This document shows positions 24,991-34,203 of a stretch of 64,000 bases of DNA, one piece after another (position 1 is the first letter of the stretch; every line of letters starts with the position of its first letter). The translations under genes and the position numbers were made by a program. Source of the stretch: Luteococcus japonicus (GTDB lineage: Bacteria; Actinomycetota; Actinomycetes; Propionibacteriales; Propionibacteriaceae); contig NZ_RKHG01000001.1 of the NCBI RefSeq assembly GCF_003752415.1, positions 2,356,001-2,420,000 of the forward strand. The letters are read 5' to 3'. The notes beneath the pieces are model-generated. The model was not told where the DNA came from, did not search any database, and saw nothing but the letters and a program-made list of their open reading frames with translations.

Positions 24991-25296
24991 CTAGTGATAG
25001 TCGACGATTTCGATGACGACCACGACTCGGCCGGCCTGGTCAGTTCGGAACGTCACGATCAGCCGGTAGCCGCCGTGAAGACGTAGGGAGCTGTGCCCTG
25101 CTCGGTCGCCCTTCAGCTTCTCCAGTCGGAGTGCTTTGAGGTTGCGCAGCTCTTGGTCGTCTTGGGACGCGTAGAGGGCGCCGACCACCTTTCGATAGGC
25201 CCGCACCACCTCAGCACCCAGCCTGGGGTGATGGTAGGAGGCGTCCTCGTACAAGCGCTTCAGTCGAGCGTCACTAAACTCCACTAGCACTTGCAC
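24991..25296 (-). CDS. HigB/RelE-family toxin
   Basis: 101 aa, the usual size for ribosome-dependent mRNA interferases of the RelE/HigB fold. Core segments are LKALRLEKLKGDRAGHSSLR and GGYRLIVTFRTDQAG, followed by VVVIEIVDYH, the HigB-type C-terminus. GTG 25296 follows GAAGGGG. First gene of the toxin-antitoxin operon, the usual higBA order. A clear promoter lies 26-53 bp upstream. Confidence 0.85.
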   Translation of the reverse strand: MQVLVEFSDARLKRLYEDASYHHPRLGAEVVRAYRKVVGALYASQDDQELRNLKALRLEKLKGDRAGHSSLRLHGGYRLIVTFRTDQAGRVVVVIEIVDYH

Positions 25297-25321
25297 TTAC
25301 CCCTTCACCCTTGACATGAAG

Positions 25322-25349
25322 ATCATATCGCGTACTCTGAATTATGCAA
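25322..25349 (-). promoter_or_regulatory. Promoter of the higBA-like operon
   Basis: On the minus strand TTGCAT (25349-25344) and TATGAT (25327-25322) are 16 bp apart, a good vegetative-type promoter. It lies in a locally AT-richer stretch. Confidence 0.55.
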
Positions 25350-25384
25350 GCCTCGATGGCTCAAGGGTCACGAGCAGGCGGAAT

Positions 25385-25426
25385 CAATATGTAGTGCTTG
25401 ACTTAGCGCTAAACCACTACATATTG
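25385..25426 (+). promoter_or_regulatory. Palindromic operator/promoter upstream of the 25569 gene
   Basis: CAATATGTAGTG (25385-25396) and CACTACATATTG (25415-25426) are perfect reverse complements around an 18-bp spacer that holds the inner palindrome TTAGCGCTAA. A possible -35 TTGACT (25398-25403) lies inside it. GTAGTGCTTGAC (25391-25402) recurs exactly at 38431-38442 in front of the restriction operon. Confidence 0.6.
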
Positions 25427-25568
25427 TGTCTCTATCGAAGCCGTTTGGCCTTCGATACAACAACAGCCCCACCCGGGCTGGGCCGGAGGGGCTGGTGTCT
25501 GCTTGGTAGGCGACATCGAGACTACCTCCTACGTTCGTCCCGGGGAAGGCCCGACATTAGGAGACGCC

Positions 25569-26483
25569 GTGAGGATCACGGAGTACTACGGCATCGAGGG
25601 GGAAGTCCCCTTCCTCGACGTCCGAATCGACCGGGACAACAAGCTGTTCATTGACCCCTTTGTGGTCCGACATGCGGTGGCGCCGTCACCTCACGCCGAG
25701 AGCGCACGGACGTGTCTCGACACATTTTTCGCGGAGGTGACGAGCTGCAGTCTCAGCGAGGATGATGGAAGGCGGCGGCGTGGAGCGCAGCTGCTGTCCT
25801 CTTTCAAGGAGCCGAAGGAGACGCGGCTTGGGCTGGCTCAGCACGGATTTGATGGACACGGCGCAGCCGTGGATATCGGTGACCGCATCTGGGGCGCGCT
25901 GAACGTCAGCCTGGCAGCACTGGTCTCGGTGGGCCTGTTGCGGCGTGTAGAGCAGCTGCCCCTCTTCGTAGAGGGGGTCGGCAACGACGTCACGTCGGAT
26001 CTTACGACGCGGCTCATCATGCAGCCGCTGCTCGACTTCACTGCCGAGATGGTCGGCATCTTCCCAGAGTTCGCCTCTCAGGGAATGGTGACCTCGGAGA
26101 TGACTGTTTGGAGCGGTGGCGACTTGGATTGGGCTGTGAAGCCGACGAAGCTTCCCGCGCCGTCGGGCCATCCCCTGGTCTTGGTGCCGGCAGGCTGGGT
26201 CTCCACGGCTCTCGAAGTCCGGGGAACTCGGTTCTACGAGAAGGCGATCCTTGATTTCGCTCAGGCGGAGAATCTCTCCATGGATCGCAGGGGCAAGGTC
26301 GTGAAGGTTGCCAAGCCCAAGTTGATGCTCGATCCGCGCTACGACCGTGCGACGCAGAACCAGATCGAGATCATCCTTCGCGCCTTTGACCAGGATGTGG
26401 ATCTTCTGGAGCGGTTCGATCAGTTCGTTTCTGCCAAGTACGACGGCCCGGATCAGGACCGCATTTCGCGGCGCATCGCGTGA
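25569..26483 (+). CDS. Unknown defence-island protein convergent to the R-M operon
   Basis: 304 aa, not recognised. It begins VRITEYYGIEGEVPFLDVRI and contains DNKLFIDPFVVRHAV, an Asp-rich beta-type segment that might be structural or catalytic, and MVTSEMTVWSGGDLDWAVKP. It is soluble, with no membrane helix. GTG 25569 was chosen because AGGAGA lies 6 nt upstream; an in-frame TTG at 25503 has no such site. It is separated from the higBA-like pair by a palindromic promoter, and the sequence element shared with the restriction operon suggests common control. Confidence 0.6.
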   Translation: MRITEYYGIEGEVPFLDVRIDRDNKLFIDPFVVRHAVAPSPHAESARTCLDTFFAEVTSCSLSEDDGRRRRGAQLLSSFKEPKETRLGLAQHGFDGHGAAVDIGDRIWGALNVSLAALVSVGLLRRVEQLPLFVEGVGNDVTSDLTTRLIMQPLLDFTAEMVGIFPEFASQGMVTSEMTVWSGGDLDWAVKPTKLPAPSGHPLVLVPAGWVSTALEVRGTRFYEKAILDFAQAENLSMDRRGKVVKVAKPKLMLDPRYDRATQNQIEIILRAFDQDVDLLERFDQFVSAKYDGPDQDRISRRIA

Positions 26484-26487
26484 AGTT

Positions 26488-26523
26488 GTGGGAGGCGGAC
26501 CGCTCATGCGGCCCGCCTCCCAC
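26488..26523. terminator. Bidirectional terminator between convergent genes
   Basis: GTGGGAGGCGG (26488-26498) pairs perfectly with CCGCCTCCCAC (26513-26523), between the stops at 26483 and 26527. Confidence 0.75.
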
Positions 26524-26526
26524 CGG

Positions 26527-28362
26527 TCACTCTTCCGCTGTGTCTTCCAGCAGATCGTTCGGGTCGAAGTGCTCGGAGTCTTCGGTGGCCAAGCCGGCGC
26601 TCACGTCTCGCTGGACCTGCTTGCCCATCGCTGCTTCGACGAGGAGGCACAGGGCTTCACGCCGTTCGTCGAAGTAGGCGTCAAAGTCGTCGGAGCGCAA
26701 GCGTTCGCTCGGCACCAAGTGGCTCTCGAGGAGGGACTCCAAGCGCTCGGGCGAGATCTGGGCCTTGCGCTCAATGACCGGCAGATAGGCGGACGGCGCG
26801 ACGCCACCGATGGTCCGGTTTGTGCGGGCGCTGATCGCGGTCTTGTTGATGATGCTCTCACGCCGCTCGTCATCGATCCCGTACTCGTTGCACCACTTCT
26901 GCGGGAAGATGTGGTGAATGTCCACGGCAAGATCGACGTACTGGATTTTGTCGAGTGCCTTGTCCTCCATCCAGTCGCGAGCACCGTTGGCGAGGATCAG
27001 AGCGGAGATGCCCTTGTATGCCGCCGCGTTGCGGGTGCGCAGCGAATGGAGACGTGACTCAGTGAAGCTCGCGTCCTGAACGGTTCGAGGCGCCGGTTGG
27101 CTGTCGTCACGAGCCCACAAGGGCACGCTCTCAAGATCCCGGACGAAACGCGTCTCAATGGTCGATCCGTACAGCTCACCCAGCACCCCACACCAGTACC
27201 AGCGCGTGAGTCGTTCCTTGACGCCGATCAGGTCGGCATCATTGCCCAGCAACACCTTGATTGCTGCCAGGGGGACAAGCTGCTTCGGGTACGGAACGTC
27301 GCGCGGGGCGAAGATGTGTCGATCAGCCAGGAATGTGGAAGCCCAGATGAAGGCATCCCGCAGCGGTGCTCGCCATTCCAGATAGTCGGCCAAGGTCAGT
27401 TTGAGGACGTCCTCGCGCTTGGCAGAGACCGCTGGCGGGCGGCCGGAGGAGTCGTCACGGTTGCGGCGCCACGTGGTCAGCATGGTGACGGCCTGCAGAA
27501 AGTCGGTGTTCTCTACCGAGTCGAGAACGGGGTGTGCCGCCCAGAGCGCCCTGGTCTCGTGCCAGTCGTCGTTCAGGCGGAAGTCTTCGCCGGTGGCCGC
27601 GTAGTGGTCTGCGTCTCCCGCGAACACCGCCGTGAGGAGCTCAAACACGTTGAGTGGAAGGCCGCCGATGTTGACCTTCTCGAAGACCGTCGCGACGGCC
27701 GCCTTGTCGGTGTCCTCGTCCAGCACGATTGCGGGGATGTCGTAGGTGGCGGCCGGCTTGATGAACTGTTCGTGGAACCGCCTGCCCAGATCGTGGTCTT
27801 CAAGGCCGAAGACCCACGTCATGTAGTCCCCGTAGAGCAGGTTCAGCGGGAAGTAACCCTCCGCCTGCTGCTTCTCAGGAGTGCTGAGGTCGAGGACGAC
27901 GTCCTTGCCGAAGTTCGTTCGGATGATCGCGTCGCCCGGGATGCTGATGATGGCTTCGTCGACACGATTGGCGTCAGACAGCGCCGTTTCCATGTGGACG
28001 AAGTAGCGTCGTTCCATCAGCTTCCCGCGGTTGTCCTTCGTCGCGACGACGCCGTTGCCGGCCAAGGCTTGGGTCAGCGAGGTGAGCCGCTGCTGCCCGT
28101 CGAGTAGGAGGTACTTGGCTTCCACTCCAGCCGGCACACCGGAACCTTCGATGGGGCGGGGCTTGAACCGAACTTGGGAGTTGCCCGTCTTCAACAGCAT
28201 GACGGCGCCCAGGGGGTGTCCACGCAGCACGGTCACGAGAAGCTGGCGGATGCGCTCGTCCTCCCACTTGTAGCCGCGCTGGAAGTCGGGGAGTTGGATC
28301 TCGCCGGATCGCGTCCACTTCAGGTATTCGCCGAGTTCGTACATCGGGGTCAGGAATCCCAT
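26527..28362 (-). CDS. GmrSD-like DUF262/HNH restriction protein
   Basis: 611 aa. The N-terminal DUF262 (ParB/Srx-like, NTP-using) domain has LPDFQRGYKW and YLLLDGQQRLTSL with the DGQQR motif. The C-terminus carries an HNH nuclease of the DUF1524 type: DIHHIFPQKWC (His 483-484), then INKTAISARTNRTIGG. This is the single-chain layout of GmrSD-type restriction factors, which cut modified phage DNA or respond to it. Last gene of the operon, 2 nt after the PD-(D/E)xK nuclease. It may be a second, modification-dependent nuclease beside the type III enzyme (inference). Confidence 0.85.
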   Translation of the reverse strand: MGFLTPMYELGEYLKWTRSGEIQLPDFQRGYKWEDERIRQLLVTVLRGHPLGAVMLLKTGNSQVRFKPRPIEGSGVPAGVEAKYLLLDGQQRLTSLTQALAGNGVVATKDNRGKLMERRYFVHMETALSDANRVDEAIISIPGDAIIRTNFGKDVVLDLSTPEKQQAEGYFPLNLLYGDYMTWVFGLEDHDLGRRFHEQFIKPAATYDIPAIVLDEDTDKAAVATVFEKVNIGGLPLNVFELLTAVFAGDADHYAATGEDFRLNDDWHETRALWAAHPVLDSVENTDFLQAVTMLTTWRRNRDDSSGRPPAVSAKREDVLKLTLADYLEWRAPLRDAFIWASTFLADRHIFAPRDVPYPKQLVPLAAIKVLLGNDADLIGVKERLTRWYWCGVLGELYGSTIETRFVRDLESVPLWARDDSQPAPRTVQDASFTESRLHSLRTRNAAAYKGISALILANGARDWMEDKALDKIQYVDLAVDIHHIFPQKWCNEYGIDDERRESIINKTAISARTNRTIGGVAPSAYLPVIERKAQISPERLESLLESHLVPSERLRSDDFDAYFDERREALCLLVEAAMGKQVQRDVSAGLATEDSEHFDPNDLLEDTAEE

Positions 28363-28364
28363 GA

Positions 28365-29519
28365 TCAGTGCCTCTCCAAGTTCGTGTCCAAAGCACCTTC
28401 GACGAGGTACTTCAAAGTGGCGTCCAACAGGTTTGTGAGATCGACGGCATTGATGCGGTCGAGGTTCAGCGCGATCACTGCCTCAAACCGGAGGGTTCCG
28501 TCACCGGCGAACGGTGGTCGGGTGCTGCGACGGTTTCCTTCAACCCCGCCGGGGTTGTCCTTCGTGCGGAACCCGCGCTCAATGACCGCGTCCCAGTCTC
28601 CTCGGGCCTTCGCCGGCACATGTCGGCCCAACGCCTGTGCTGGGTCAGGAAATCCGCTGCTCTTGAGGTGCGCTTCCAGAGCCGCGCGGCTCATCTTGCT
28701 CATCAGCCTGGTTGCCAGGTCGAACGCTTCTCTGCGGTGGGCGGCGGTACTGGGGAGATCTGAATAGTCGACACCGAAACGGAGCTCCGCGCCCGCCATG
28801 TCCTTCCACCAGCGCATTTCCGCGATCACGTGGCGCCACCCTTGGACGTCAAGGGGGGCCCACGCCTGGATGATTGGCAACCCGCCACCACTCGTGACAC
28901 TTGGTCGAGTGACGCGTGCGGGGTCTCGTTCCAGAACCAGCGCGCCGACACGGCGGGTGAGGGCTTGGCCAAGGAACCGCTCACGGATCGTGGACAACGC
29001 CTCTCCATCAGATCCAAGCACGCCGGTGAGAGCGGCGTCCCAGTGGGCGAGCGTGGCCGCACACCGGTCGGCGAGTTGGGCGGTGAACTCCTCTGAGGAG
29101 TCGTGCCATTGCCGGAACACGTCGGCCAGCGCCTGGAACTGCCAGTTCGGGTCGGCTTCCGGCACGAGGGCCCGGTCTGTTGATAGCCCGAGGAGGAAGA
29201 CGGGGGAGTCGTGGCTGGTTGCCCACTCGGTGTAGCGGGTGCGCTGGTCGTCGCTCAGTACGTGGCCGAGCTTCACCTCGATGAGGGCACGCTGGCCACC
29301 GTCGCCTTCCAGCAGGACATCCGCATTCCCCAAGGAGCGCCCAGAGCCCGCAGCGTGCAGCCGCTGTTCGCGGAGGACCCGTGTTGGCGCGAATCCGACG
29401 AGCCGTCGCCACGGTGCGGGATCGAGCTCGCTGAGCTCCTGCAGGAGGTTCGACACGTTGGATTCCTGGGCAAGGACCCGGTCGAACCCGCGAAGCCCCG
29501 CGGCGCTCCCTTCCGACAT
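28365..29519 (-). CDS. Stand-alone PD-(D/E)xK nuclease
   Basis: 384 aa. The N-terminal third contains a complete PD-(D/E)xK core: Asp67 in NADVLLEG, Glu81 and Lys83 in ALIEVKLGH, and the QxxxY motif Gln92/Tyr96 in DQRTRY. The rest has no family I know; it contains AWAPLDVQGWRHVIAEMRWW. ATG 29519 overlaps the Res stop as TGATG (a GTG 3 nt upstream is the alternative). Immediate coupling to the type III restriction gene suggests it supplies or augments DNA cleavage for that system. Confidence 0.75.
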   Translation of the reverse strand: MSEGSAAGLRGFDRVLAQESNVSNLLQELSELDPAPWRRLVGFAPTRVLREQRLHAAGSGRSLGNADVLLEGDGGQRALIEVKLGHVLSDDQRTRYTEWATSHDSPVFLLGLSTDRALVPEADPNWQFQALADVFRQWHDSSEEFTAQLADRCAATLAHWDAALTGVLGSDGEALSTIRERFLGQALTRRVGALVLERDPARVTRPSVTSGGGLPIIQAWAPLDVQGWRHVIAEMRWWKDMAGAELRFGVDYSDLPSTAAHRREAFDLATRLMSKMSRAALEAHLKSSGFPDPAQALGRHVPAKARGDWDAVIERGFRTKDNPGGVEGNRRSTRPPFAGDGTLRFEAVIALNLDRINAVDLTNLLDATLKYLVEGALDTNLERH

Positions 29520-32182
29520 CACATCCCCTCGATCAGTGACGACTGATCAGCGCTGACGGTTCCGCCCGAGTGGGCAGGTGCAGGTAGATCAGGTCGAGAA
29601 GGAGTGCCGCGGGAGGTGTAGAGGTTGTCCAAGGAGCGGGTCTCGTTCCACCGCAGCACGTGCTCCTGCACGGTGGGCGACTTCAGGTCGAGGGTCCACC
29701 GCTTGGATCCGAGCTCGATGGTCGACTCGATTCTGTGGAACTTGTCTCCGTGTTGCTGGGCAAAGGTGGTCAGGGCCCGCAGCTTGCTGACGGCATCATC
29801 AAGGTCAAAACGGTGCGGGTCAACGATGGACGGCTTGATCAGGCCGTCAACCCGCTCGAACAGGATGAAGTCGGGGTACAGACCGCGCCAGTTGCCGATT
29901 TCATTCCGGTAGGCGACGCAGAGTGAGTCCCCGGCCGATCGAGGCGGGTTGCGGTACCAGGCAACGAGGTCGGCTCGGCTCACTTCGTCAAGGATGAGCC
30001 GTCGTTCCCACAGGTTGAGCTTGCCGAGCGGGTAGTTGCCGTCCTCGTCCGACATGAGATGCTTCGGGGCCAACGGTGCCGCAACGGGCGCGTCGTTGCG
30101 GTCCAGTTCCAGATACGACTCCATGCGGTTGCGAGGCGTCACCATGCTGGCGTCCTGTGGCTCGGGGTCTTGCGCCTTGATGTCGCGGTACCGCTCGCGG
30201 CGCAGGTCACTGAGCAGCTCGATGGCGTCGCCGTGTTCCCAGTCCCAGTCGCCGAAAATGCTGTTGGCGCGGTGCTCCACGGAGGCGCGGACGTGAGGTG
30301 CCGTCGCCAGGGCGGAGATGCGGATCATCGCCTCACGCTCGGGGTTGGCAAAGTCGTCTTCCTCCCGGGCCGTCTCTCGGTTCACGAAGGCGCGGGCGAC
30401 ATCGCTGAACACGGCGACGGCGTTCTTGTAGGCGATGGCCACCGCTTGGTCGTCCGCCTCCAAGGCGAACTCCTCGTAACTGAGGCGCTCCTCCCCGGTG
30501 GTTCCCGAGATGGACATGCCGCGAATGGTCTCCACCTCGCGACGTGACAGTTCGATCTCCTTGCGGTTCAGCTTCCCGAACGCCTCCAGCGCGATGAGGC
30601 ACTCCTCCTCGGCTTCCGCCACCGCTCCAGGGCGGATGCCGTCCGTCTCCAACTCCGTCGCGAACTGGAGCAGGCGGCTGACGGGTTTCACGCCCCGCTG
30701 CGGGAGCGTCTGGGTCGGAAGCGCCCGCCACGCGTCCCACACGGCTTCGGCGTCCTCGATGTGCGGGTTGACGCTCATCTCGCGCGCGTCGAGCAGGACT
30801 TCCTTGCCGGAACCGGGGACGTCCTTGGCGGTGCCGGTGAGCTCTCGCACCACCTTGCCGGCCGTGGTGCGGTCGAAGTGTGGGAGCAGGCAGTTGACGG
30901 AGTTGAGGCGCTCGTCGCCCGGCACTCGACGGGCCAGTGGGTTGCGCACCATGCGGCCGAGAATCTGGGTGATGTGGTCCTTCTCCTTGGCCGTTCGGAA
31001 ACTCACCATCACCTCCGCGCGCGGACAGTCCCACCCGGTGCTGATCGCCTCCTTGGCGATGAGGACGCGGATCTCGGTCTTCTCCTGCACGTCCTGTGCG
31101 GGAATCCAGCCGACGCGCCAGCTGCCGAACTCTTGGTCAGAGTGCTCACCGAGAACGTGACGCACGTTGCTGTCGATGATGTTCGGCATCACTTCACGGA
31201 TGACGTCGAGGGCGCGGCCCACTTCGTCATGGTCCGGCCTGTTGGGGATCTGGAGGACGAGCAGTGGAACCACATGGGTGCTCGGGTCCTGCTGAACGCG
31301 GGCGTACTCCCGCCACGCCTCGGTGGCGTTCCGGAGTCGTTCGGCGCCCTTTCTCACGAGCGCGCGGTCGAAAACGCCGTTCTCGGTGGTGAAGTCGACC
31401 ACCACGGTGTCTTTCAGAAGACCAGACTCCTGCACCCGCTCGCCGTCAACGTTCACCGGCTCCAGCGCCTTGCGGTTGGACTGGAAGTCAGCGTCGCTCA
31501 TGGCGGTGGCGAACTTGCCGATGGTGGCCGAGATGCCGACCACGATCGGTGCTGGCTGGACCAGGTTCGACCCGTTGACCAGTCGCTTCACGATGGTCGA
31601 CTTGTCGCGCGTGGTCTTGGCCCCGAATCCGCGGTGCGCCTCGTCGAGAAACAGGTACAGCGTCAGGTTGGGGTCGGCGATGGTGTTGTTGATGGTTTCC
31701 CAGATGGTCCACGCCTGGTCATCCGGCTGCAGCGAGTCCACCATCGCGTCCTGCAAGTCTTCGGCGGGGGCCCCGCGGGTCAGCTTCGACTTCGCCCCCA
31801 GCTTCTGGGTGTTCAGGAAGTACACTTTCCCGGCTTCGAGCCGTGGCTGGGCGAATGGCGGCTCGATCGTCACCAGATCGGACCGCACGAGCTTGTCGGA
31901 CGCGTCCATGAGTCGCTGCTTGGTCTGGGCGTTCAGCTCGGGGCTGTCGGAGAACCAGATGACGACGGCCGTCTCGTCCTGCTCGAACTCGAACTCGTCG
32001 GACCCGTTGAAAAGCGCCTCGATGACGGCCGCGGACATGACGGTCTTGCCAGCACCAGTCGTGGCGCACAGGCTCACCGACGAGCGCTCGTCGAAGCTGC
32101 GGAACTGCGAGCGGGCACTCTCCAGCCGCTCGAGCAGTGCAGAGACGGCGTCGGCCTGGTAGTCCTTCAGGGTGAACTTCAT
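29519..32182 (-). CDS. Type III restriction enzyme Res subunit (SF2 helicase)
   Basis: 887 aa. Type III-style SF2 translocase: Walker A ATTGAGKT (40-47), DEAH box LFLDEAH (177-183), VVGISAT, and motif VI QILGRMVRNP. In type III systems it works with Mod, translocates on ATP and cuts beside the site. The C-terminal nuclease candidate is YPDFILFER (Pro770-Asp771), but where E-x-K is expected I read IVDPHRF, so the usual catalytic Lys is not evident. Start ATG 32182 overlaps the Mod stop as ATGA; sequence upstream of it in this frame lies inside mod. Confidence 0.85.
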   Translation of the reverse strand: MKFTLKDYQADAVSALLERLESARSQFRSFDERSSVSLCATTGAGKTVMSAAVIEALFNGSDEFEFEQDETAVVIWFSDSPELNAQTKQRLMDASDKLVRSDLVTIEPPFAQPRLEAGKVYFLNTQKLGAKSKLTRGAPAEDLQDAMVDSLQPDDQAWTIWETINNTIADPNLTLYLFLDEAHRGFGAKTTRDKSTIVKRLVNGSNLVQPAPIVVGISATIGKFATAMSDADFQSNRKALEPVNVDGERVQESGLLKDTVVVDFTTENGVFDRALVRKGAERLRNATEAWREYARVQQDPSTHVVPLLVLQIPNRPDHDEVGRALDVIREVMPNIIDSNVRHVLGEHSDQEFGSWRVGWIPAQDVQEKTEIRVLIAKEAISTGWDCPRAEVMVSFRTAKEKDHITQILGRMVRNPLARRVPGDERLNSVNCLLPHFDRTTAGKVVRELTGTAKDVPGSGKEVLLDAREMSVNPHIEDAEAVWDAWRALPTQTLPQRGVKPVSRLLQFATELETDGIRPGAVAEAEEECLIALEAFGKLNRKEIELSRREVETIRGMSISGTTGEERLSYEEFALEADDQAVAIAYKNAVAVFSDVARAFVNRETAREEDDFANPEREAMIRISALATAPHVRASVEHRANSIFGDWDWEHGDAIELLSDLRRERYRDIKAQDPEPQDASMVTPRNRMESYLELDRNDAPVAAPLAPKHLMSDEDGNYPLGKLNLWERRLILDEVSRADLVAWYRNPPRSAGDSLCVAYRNEIGNWRGLYPDFILFERVDGLIKPSIVDPHRFDLDDAVSKLRALTTFAQQHGDKFHRIESTIELGSKRWTLDLKSPTVQEHVLRWNETRSLDNLYTSRGTPSRPDLPAPAHSGGTVSADQSSLIEGM

Positions 32183-34203
32183 CGGGCGCTCCTGGCTGCG
32201 TCGATCTCGAAGTTGCGCAGGTAGCTCTCGTACAGGCGCACGGGTTCCACGTGGTCGGGCAAGTCGGCGCACACCGTCTGGAAGCGTCGCTCGTCATCCG
32301 TGACGACGTAGGCGAGCTTCGCCTCGGGGTTGGCTTCGAGCGCCGCGACGAATTGGTCCACGCGCTCGAGTCGGTCGATGACGCCGTAGGAGTCGGCGAC
32401 GTCCCACCCGTTCGGCAGTTCCTCGATGCGGCGCCCGCGGGCCCCGGCGCGCAACCACAGCAGCGGGGCAATACGCAGGAAGTCGTGGTGCGACTTCACC
32501 TTGAGCGGCGCCTCGTAGGTGAGCTTGAAGAACTCCACGTTGGCAGGAACCGTGTCCTCGAAGGTGCTCCCGTCGGGGCGCTCGCCCGTGGTGACCGCCA
32601 CGATGCGGGGTTTGGTCACCCAGTCGTGGACGCCCACCGCTTCCCACTCGGGGTCGCCCTGGCGATGGCCTTCCTTGACGAGGCGCTTGGCCTCCTTTGC
32701 GCCGACCTCGTTGTTGGTGACGAGGATGCACTGGCGCGTGCCGCCGTCCTGGGCGTTGAGTCGGGCGACGGCCTCCAGCGTGGAGCCCGAACCGCCGAAG
32801 AAGTCGAGGACAGTTGCATGAGACCCTGCAACGAGGCTGATCCAACGCATGAGGACGTTGTGGTCCTTGGGATTGGGGAATCGAGTGTCGCCCAAGACTT
32901 TTCTAGCGCGGGTATTTGCAGCCTTTCGGTCCTGCTGAAAGACCGAGAGAGGCACCTCAGACTCGACTTCGCTGAGGTACGTGATTCCGCGGGGGATGAC
33001 GGACGCATCGCTCCCGAACCACACGCGCCCGGCTGCGATCTGGTCATGCATCTTAGATTCGTTGAATCGCCAACCAGTCAGCGGTTTCTTGACCGGCTCG
33101 CCTGTGATGGGGTGTGGAACTTCGTAATAGTGCCCTCCATTGCCAGGCCATGTGATGTTTCCGTAGGTGTTGATGGGCTCGCCGTCATCGCTCAAGACGT
33201 CAAATCGTGCAACCGAATCGCTGAGGGTTCCCGCCGCCTTTGCCACCTTGAGCCATGTCTTCCATGCCTTGGCAAGCTCCGGCCCGGGGGAGTGCGTGCT
33301 TCTCAGCTCTGCCGCCTTCTTGCGCGCCTCTGCGAGCCCTTGCTTGGTCTCACGCCAGCGGATTCCGGACTCACGGAGAGCCTCACTTCTCTTGGCGAAG
33401 ATCAGCATGTAGTCGGCGCCATTGGAGACGTAGCGAGAGTCGTTCTTGCGTCCGCCCTGCCAGACAACGTCAGAGATGAAGTTCTCCGCGCCGAAGGTCT
33501 GGTCCATGAGCATCCGCAGGCGGTGGTGCTCGTCGTCGCCGATCGCGACGATGATGACGCCAGTGTCCTTCGACAACTCCTTGGCGAGCACCAGGCGCCG
33601 CTCCATGAAGCTGAGCCATTTGGAGTGGCGGTAGAGGTCCTCGCCGCCTACGTAGCGGTCGGAGTAGATCCAGTCGTCATTGCCGGTGTTGTAGGGAGGG
33701 TCGATGTAGATGCAGTCGATGCTCGCCCGGTGGGTGTACAGCAGGGCCTTGAGGGCGTGCAGGTTCTCGGCGTTGACGACGGTGTGGAACGGCTTGTTCC
33801 CGTCCAGCTCGATGCGACGGGTGCTCTCCAGGCCGGGATAGATCACGTCGTTGCTCTCGGCGACCACGACGAGTTCGGGCAACGGGTGCTCGGCGGTGTC
33901 CCCGGTCGCGTCGTCGCGAAGCTGGACGATCCGACCATCTCCCGCGCCTGTCGCTCCGGTCACCTTCCACAGCCGGGTGTCGGGTGCGGCCGTTTCACCG
34001 CGCGGCGCGAGCATGCGCACCTTGTCGCCCATCCGGATGGGGCGGCCGAACAGGTCGACCGCCTCGGGGGCGTGCCGCTCGAAGTTGAGGCCGAAGGCGC
34101 GGCGATCCTGAAGGTGCTTGACCTCCTTGTCGATGGCTTCGCCCAATTCGGGGTTGAGACGCTTCGCCTCCTGGATGAGGTCGGTCAGACGAGACACGCT
34201 CAC
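32179..34203 (-). CDS. Type III DNA methyltransferase (Mod), beta class
   Basis: 674 aa. DNA N6-adenine or N4-cytosine methyltransferase with the catalytic motif DPPYNTG (168-174) upstream of the AdoMet motif DFFGGSGST (about 470), i.e. beta-class order, as in type III Mod. An N-terminal extension of about 110 residues precedes the catalytic region. It protects self DNA and provides specificity to the Res protein encoded next. GTG 34203 overlaps the helicase stop as GTGA. The recognition sequence cannot be read from the protein. Confidence 0.88.
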   Translation of the reverse strand: MSVSRLTDLIQEAKRLNPELGEAIDKEVKHLQDRRAFGLNFERHAPEAVDLFGRPIRMGDKVRMLAPRGETAAPDTRLWKVTGATGAGDGRIVQLRDDATGDTAEHPLPELVVVAESNDVIYPGLESTRRIELDGNKPFHTVVNAENLHALKALLYTHRASIDCIYIDPPYNTGNDDWIYSDRYVGGEDLYRHSKWLSFMERRLVLAKELSKDTGVIIVAIGDDEHHRLRMLMDQTFGAENFISDVVWQGGRKNDSRYVSNGADYMLIFAKRSEALRESGIRWRETKQGLAEARKKAAELRSTHSPGPELAKAWKTWLKVAKAAGTLSDSVARFDVLSDDGEPINTYGNITWPGNGGHYYEVPHPITGEPVKKPLTGWRFNESKMHDQIAAGRVWFGSDASVIPRGITYLSEVESEVPLSVFQQDRKAANTRARKVLGDTRFPNPKDHNVLMRWISLVAGSHATVLDFFGGSGSTLEAVARLNAQDGGTRQCILVTNNEVGAKEAKRLVKEGHRQGDPEWEAVGVHDWVTKPRIVAVTTGERPDGSTFEDTVPANVEFFKLTYEAPLKVKSHHDFLRIAPLLWLRAGARGRRIEELPNGWDVADSYGVIDRLERVDQFVAALEANPEAKLAYVVTDDERRFQTVCADLPDHVEPVRLYESYLRNFEIDAARSAR

